Below the pieces are notes generated by a model that was not told the origin of the DNA, did no database searches, and saw only the letters and a list, made by a program, of their open reading frames with translations. From assembly GCF_022370835.2 (NCBI RefSeq), contig NZ_CP092365.1:1116001-1180000 (forward strand): DNA of 64,000 nt, written 5' to 3'. Position 1 is the first letter of the stretch. Each line of letters starts with the position of its first letter. The stretch comes from Mycolicibacillus parakoreensis (GTDB lineage Bacteria > Actinomycetota > Actinomycetes > Mycobacteriales > Mycobacteriaceae). Positions 61,517 through 64,000 of the stretch are shown here, one piece after another. A program made the position numbers and the translations under genes.

Positions 61517-62146
61517 TCACTGCCGCCGACCGGTATCCACCCCTGAGGTCAGCACGCTCTGAATCGCCGGCGCAACAATGGCCACGACCGATTCGACATC
61601 CGCCTCGGCAAGGACGGGCACTTCGACGATGCGTCGCCCGACGACGATGCCGACCAGCATTGCCGACGCCAGTCCGGCGCGCCGTGCGGCGTCGTCGTGG
61701 TCGGCGGCGCGTGAGCCGATGCCGTCGAGCAGGTGTGCCTGAATGAATTCGCGCAGCCGTTCGCGTGCCTGCTCGTTGACCATGGCGCCGCGCAGCATCG
61801 CCGTTAACGGCTCCGAATCGTAAGGCGGCCCCTCCCACGCGCTCAGATAGGCGCGGACCACCCGTTCGCCGAGATGGTCCTCGGGGCCCTCGAAGACGGT
61901 GTTGAAGCGTGCCAGCGTATCCGGCGATATCGACATCACCGCGGCGAAGAGCCCGTTCTTCGATCCGAAGAACTGCATCACCAGCGCCGGGTCGACTCCG
62001 GCGTCGCGCGCTACCTGCCGGATCGTCGTCGCAGCAAAACCGTCGTCGGCGAACCGGGCCCGGGCCGCATCCAGGATGGCCTGCCGTGTCCCACTCGGGC
62101 CCGGCCGACGACCGCGGCGCGGGCCGGTCGATGGTGTGCCGCTCAC
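61517..62146 (-). CDS. TetR-family regulator
   Basis: 209 aa. Helix-turn-helix ATTIRQVARDAGVDPALVMQFFGSKNGLF; the C-terminal TetR_C domain is Ala/Arg-rich. GTG 62146 is supported by TAAGGT 8 bases upstream on its strand (leaderless geometry); the longer frame from 62182 would overlap the palindrome at 62178. It ends 52 bases from the convergent mmpL stop and is divergent from the CocE hydrolase, its most likely target; control of mmpS-mmpL is also possible. Confidence 0.9.
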   Translation of the reverse strand: MSGTPSTGPRRGRRPGPSGTRQAILDAARARFADDGFAATTIRQVARDAGVDPALVMQFFGSKNGLFAAVMSISPDTLARFNTVFEGPEDHLGERVVRAYLSAWEGPPYDSEPLTAMLRGAMVNEQARERLREFIQAHLLDGIGSRAADHDDAARRAGLASAMLVGIVVGRRIVEVPVLAEADVESVVAIVAPAIQSVLTSGVDTGRRQ

Positions 62147-62177
62147 GACCCATGACCTTACCGCCACCGACATCGAT

Positions 62178-62193
62178 ATCAACGTATGTTGAT
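62178..62193. promoter_or_regulatory. Candidate TetR operator
   Basis: ATCAAC-GTAT-GTTGAT with perfect 6-base arms, midway between the divergent tetR (start 62146) and hydrolase (start 62224). It lies about 20 bases upstream of the -10 of each gene. Confidence 0.6.
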
Positions 62194-62223
62194 TTAATCT
62201 CGGGTGGCTTCTACCATCGCGAT

Positions 62224-63966
62224 ATGACCCAGGTGCAGAAAGTGTTCGTGCCGTCGCAACCGTTGGAGCCGGGCGACCGGTACGGGGTGCTGAGCGGGTA
62301 CGACCCGGGGGTGCGGACCCTGCCGGCCGGGTTTCGACTCGCCCCGCCGTTTCGTGAACTGCCCATCGACATCGTGCTGGACAAAGACGTCGCGGTCACC
62401 CTGCGTGACGGGGTGACGACCTATGTCGACATCCTGCGCCCCGCGGGCGCCCAGAAGGTTCCGGTGATCGTGGCATGGAGTCCCTACGGCAAAGGCGAGG
62501 GCAGCGCTCCGGCCGCGATGGGCGTGTTCGACCTGGTCGGTTTGGACAACGCCATCGTGTCGGGACTGCAGAAGTTCGAGGGGCCTGACCCCGCGTATTG
62601 GTGCGCCCACGGCTATGCGATCTGCAACCCCGATGTTCGCGGCGTCGCCGATAGCGACGGCGACAGCGTGTTGTGGGACCGGCAGGAGGGTCGGGACTCC
62701 TATGACCTGATCGAGTGGCTGGCACGCCAGCACTGGTGCACCGGGAAGGTCGCGATGAGCGGCACCTCGTATCTGGCTGTCGCGCAGTGGTTCGCCGCGG
62801 CGGAGCAGCCGCCGCATCTGGCGGCGATCAACCCGTGGGAGGGTGTCAGCGACGTCTACCGCGACCTGGTGATGCGGGGCGGCATGCCCGACACCGGTTT
62901 CGCCCGGCAGCTGCGGGACCACAGTTACTGGGGCAACGGGCGTAAGGAGGACATCCTCGCCGAGGTGGAGCGGTATCCGCTCATCAACGAGCTGTGGGAG
63001 CAGAAGATCCCGGCCTTCGAACGGATCACCGTGCCGGCGTACGTCGTGGCCAGCTACTCCAACACGCTGCACACCGCCGGGACGTTCCGCGCGTGGCGCC
63101 GCATCGGGTCGTCGGCCAAGTGGCTGCGCATCCACAACAGCCAGGAGTGGCCCGACTACTACGACGAAGCGAGACGCGACGATCTGCGCCGGTTCTTCGA
63201 TCATTTCCTCAAAGGCGAGGACAACGGTTGGGATCAGACTCCCCGGGTCCGCTACGCCGTTCTTGATCTCGACGGCGGCGACCGGGTCGACGTCGCGGCC
63301 GACGAGTTCCCGCCGCCGGAGGTGACCTACCGCAAGTACTACCTCGAGGCGCGGCAGCGCACCCTGGTCACCGAGGCGCCCACGCAGGAGGCGACCGCGG
63401 ACTACGACACCGGGGCGACGGCGAACCTGGTGTCGTTCCTCGTGCGTTTCGCGCAAGAAACCACCGTGGTCGGTTATCCGAAGGTGCGGCTGTGGGTGCA
63501 GGCCGACGGCGCCGACGACATGGACCTGTTCGTCGTTGTTCAGAAGCTCAACGCCCACGGCACGCCGTTGCAGGTGTTCACCGTGCCCAACCGGAGCGCC
63601 AGGATCCACGATGCCACCGAGCGGGGTGCGTCGATTCTGCGGTACAAGGGCTCGCAGGGGCGCCTACGGGTGTCGATGCGACACCTGGACCCGGTGGTGT
63701 CGACCGACGAGGTTCCCGCCCACAGCTTCGACCGGGTCCAGAAGTTGAGCCCCGGTGAGGTCGTCGACGTTGAAATCGATCTGTTGCCGGTCGGGTTGGT
63801 GTTCCGTGCGGGCGAGCAGCTGCGGCTCGTGATCAGTGCCCGGGACCCGTTCGGGCCGTGGATGCCCGGTCTGCGCGAATACCGCCCACGCAACAGTGGG
63901 CGCCACATTGTGCACACCGGGGGAGCGCGTCACTCGTATCTGCAACTGCCGATCACGGCGCGGTGA
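62224..63966 (+). CDS. CocE/NonD family alpha/beta hydrolase
   Basis: 580 aa. Peptidase S15-like alpha/beta hydrolase with the nucleophile serine in MSGTSYLAVAQW, preceded by the D/WY motif region PVIVAWSPYGKGEG, and a C-terminal jelly-roll domain (from about 390; VRLWVQADGADDMDLFVVV). The family contains cocaine esterase, X-Pro dipeptidyl peptidases and glutaryl-7-ACA acylases; the substrate here is unknown. ATG 62224 has TACCAT 6 bases upstream, a leaderless promoter. The gene is complete, ending 34 bases before the window edge. Confidence 0.9.
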   Translation: MTQVQKVFVPSQPLEPGDRYGVLSGYDPGVRTLPAGFRLAPPFRELPIDIVLDKDVAVTLRDGVTTYVDILRPAGAQKVPVIVAWSPYGKGEGSAPAAMGVFDLVGLDNAIVSGLQKFEGPDPAYWCAHGYAICNPDVRGVADSDGDSVLWDRQEGRDSYDLIEWLARQHWCTGKVAMSGTSYLAVAQWFAAAEQPPHLAAINPWEGVSDVYRDLVMRGGMPDTGFARQLRDHSYWGNGRKEDILAEVERYPLINELWEQKIPAFERITVPAYVVASYSNTLHTAGTFRAWRRIGSSAKWLRIHNSQEWPDYYDEARRDDLRRFFDHFLKGEDNGWDQTPRVRYAVLDLDGGDRVDVAADEFPPPEVTYRKYYLEARQRTLVTEAPTQEATADYDTGATANLVSFLVRFAQETTVVGYPKVRLWVQADGADDMDLFVVVQKLNAHGTPLQVFTVPNRSARIHDATERGASILRYKGSQGRLRVSMRHLDPVVSTDEVPAHSFDRVQKLSPGEVVDVEIDLLPVGLVFRAGEQLRLVISARDPFGPWMPGLREYRPRNSGRHIVHTGGARHSYLQLPITAR

Positions 63967-64000
63967 AGGCGCGCAAAATACGCCCCGGCGCACGGCGGCG

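Overview
The window is mycobacterial and almost certainly from a slow-growing Mycobacterium. It carries a complete ESX-5 type VII secretion locus, which is known only from the slow-grower lineage, together with PE/PPE genes, a fungal-type FAS-I, MmpS/MmpL, FadD enzymes and many GTG or TTG starts in high-GC DNA. I cannot name the species. Comparisons with M. tuberculosis (Mtb) proteins are from memory, not from an alignment.

Layout. 1-2759 (minus): two tandem molybdopterin oxidoreductases fused to cytochrome-b-like membrane domains, the downstream one cut by the window edge. 3390-5561 (minus): malQ, the usual left neighbour of ESX-5. 5880-23224 (plus): ESX-5 core in the order eccB5, eccC5, truncated PE, PPE, PE, PPE, esxM, esxN, espG5, eccD5, mycP5, eccE5, eccA5; the cyp143/ferredoxin pair found here in Mtb is absent. 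23322-27349 (plus): a second PE-PPE-esxM-esxN-PPE set behind an M-box (Mg2+) riboswitch. 27400-32273: acyl-CoA synthetase, lipocalin-like protein, AraC regulator, methyltransferase and MFS transporter. 32477-35821 (plus): a two-gene unit of an ATP-grasp enzyme and a large protein with a papain-like Cys-His-Asn pattern. 36186-45906 (plus): fas and acpS. 45941-48375: SigG-like sigma factor, VOC protein, bcp and a DUF3618 protein. 48460-50929: GH16 glucanase, terminator, tRNA-Lys and an L,D-transpeptidase (LdtMt2 type). 51009-57712: TetR-controlled operon of a CYP125-like P450, CYP51, ferredoxin, SnoaL-like protein, F420 oxidoreductase and acyl-CoA synthetase. 58081-61464: a CsoR-type palindrome followed by mmpS-mmpL. 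61517-63966: divergent TetR regulator and CocE/NonD hydrolase with a palindrome between them.

How the parts work together. EccB5/C5/D5/E5 form the ESX-5 membrane complex, with MycP5 needed for its stability. EspG5 and EccA5 act in the cytosol on PE-PPE clients. The PE/PPE pairs and EsxM/EsxN pairs encoded in the locus are the likely cargo. FAS-I and AcpS make the C16-C26 acyl chains that feed mycolic acid synthesis.

Most notable observations: (i) the catalytic serine position of MycP5 reads Ala461 (GPAYSA instead of GTSxSA), predicting a natural pseudoprotease; (ii) a complete M-box with a terminator precedes a duplicated, nearly identical esxM-esxN pair, tying ESX-5 cargo to magnesium; (iii) short upstream ORFs, several with leaderless-promoter geometry, overlap or abut the starts of eccB5, eccD5 and an unpaired PPE; (iv) the first PE gene of ESX-5 is truncated to 26 codons but keeps its promoter and RBS; (v) the ATP-grasp plus papain-like pair looks like an uncharacterised enzymatic module; (vi) Bcp has lost its resolving cysteine.
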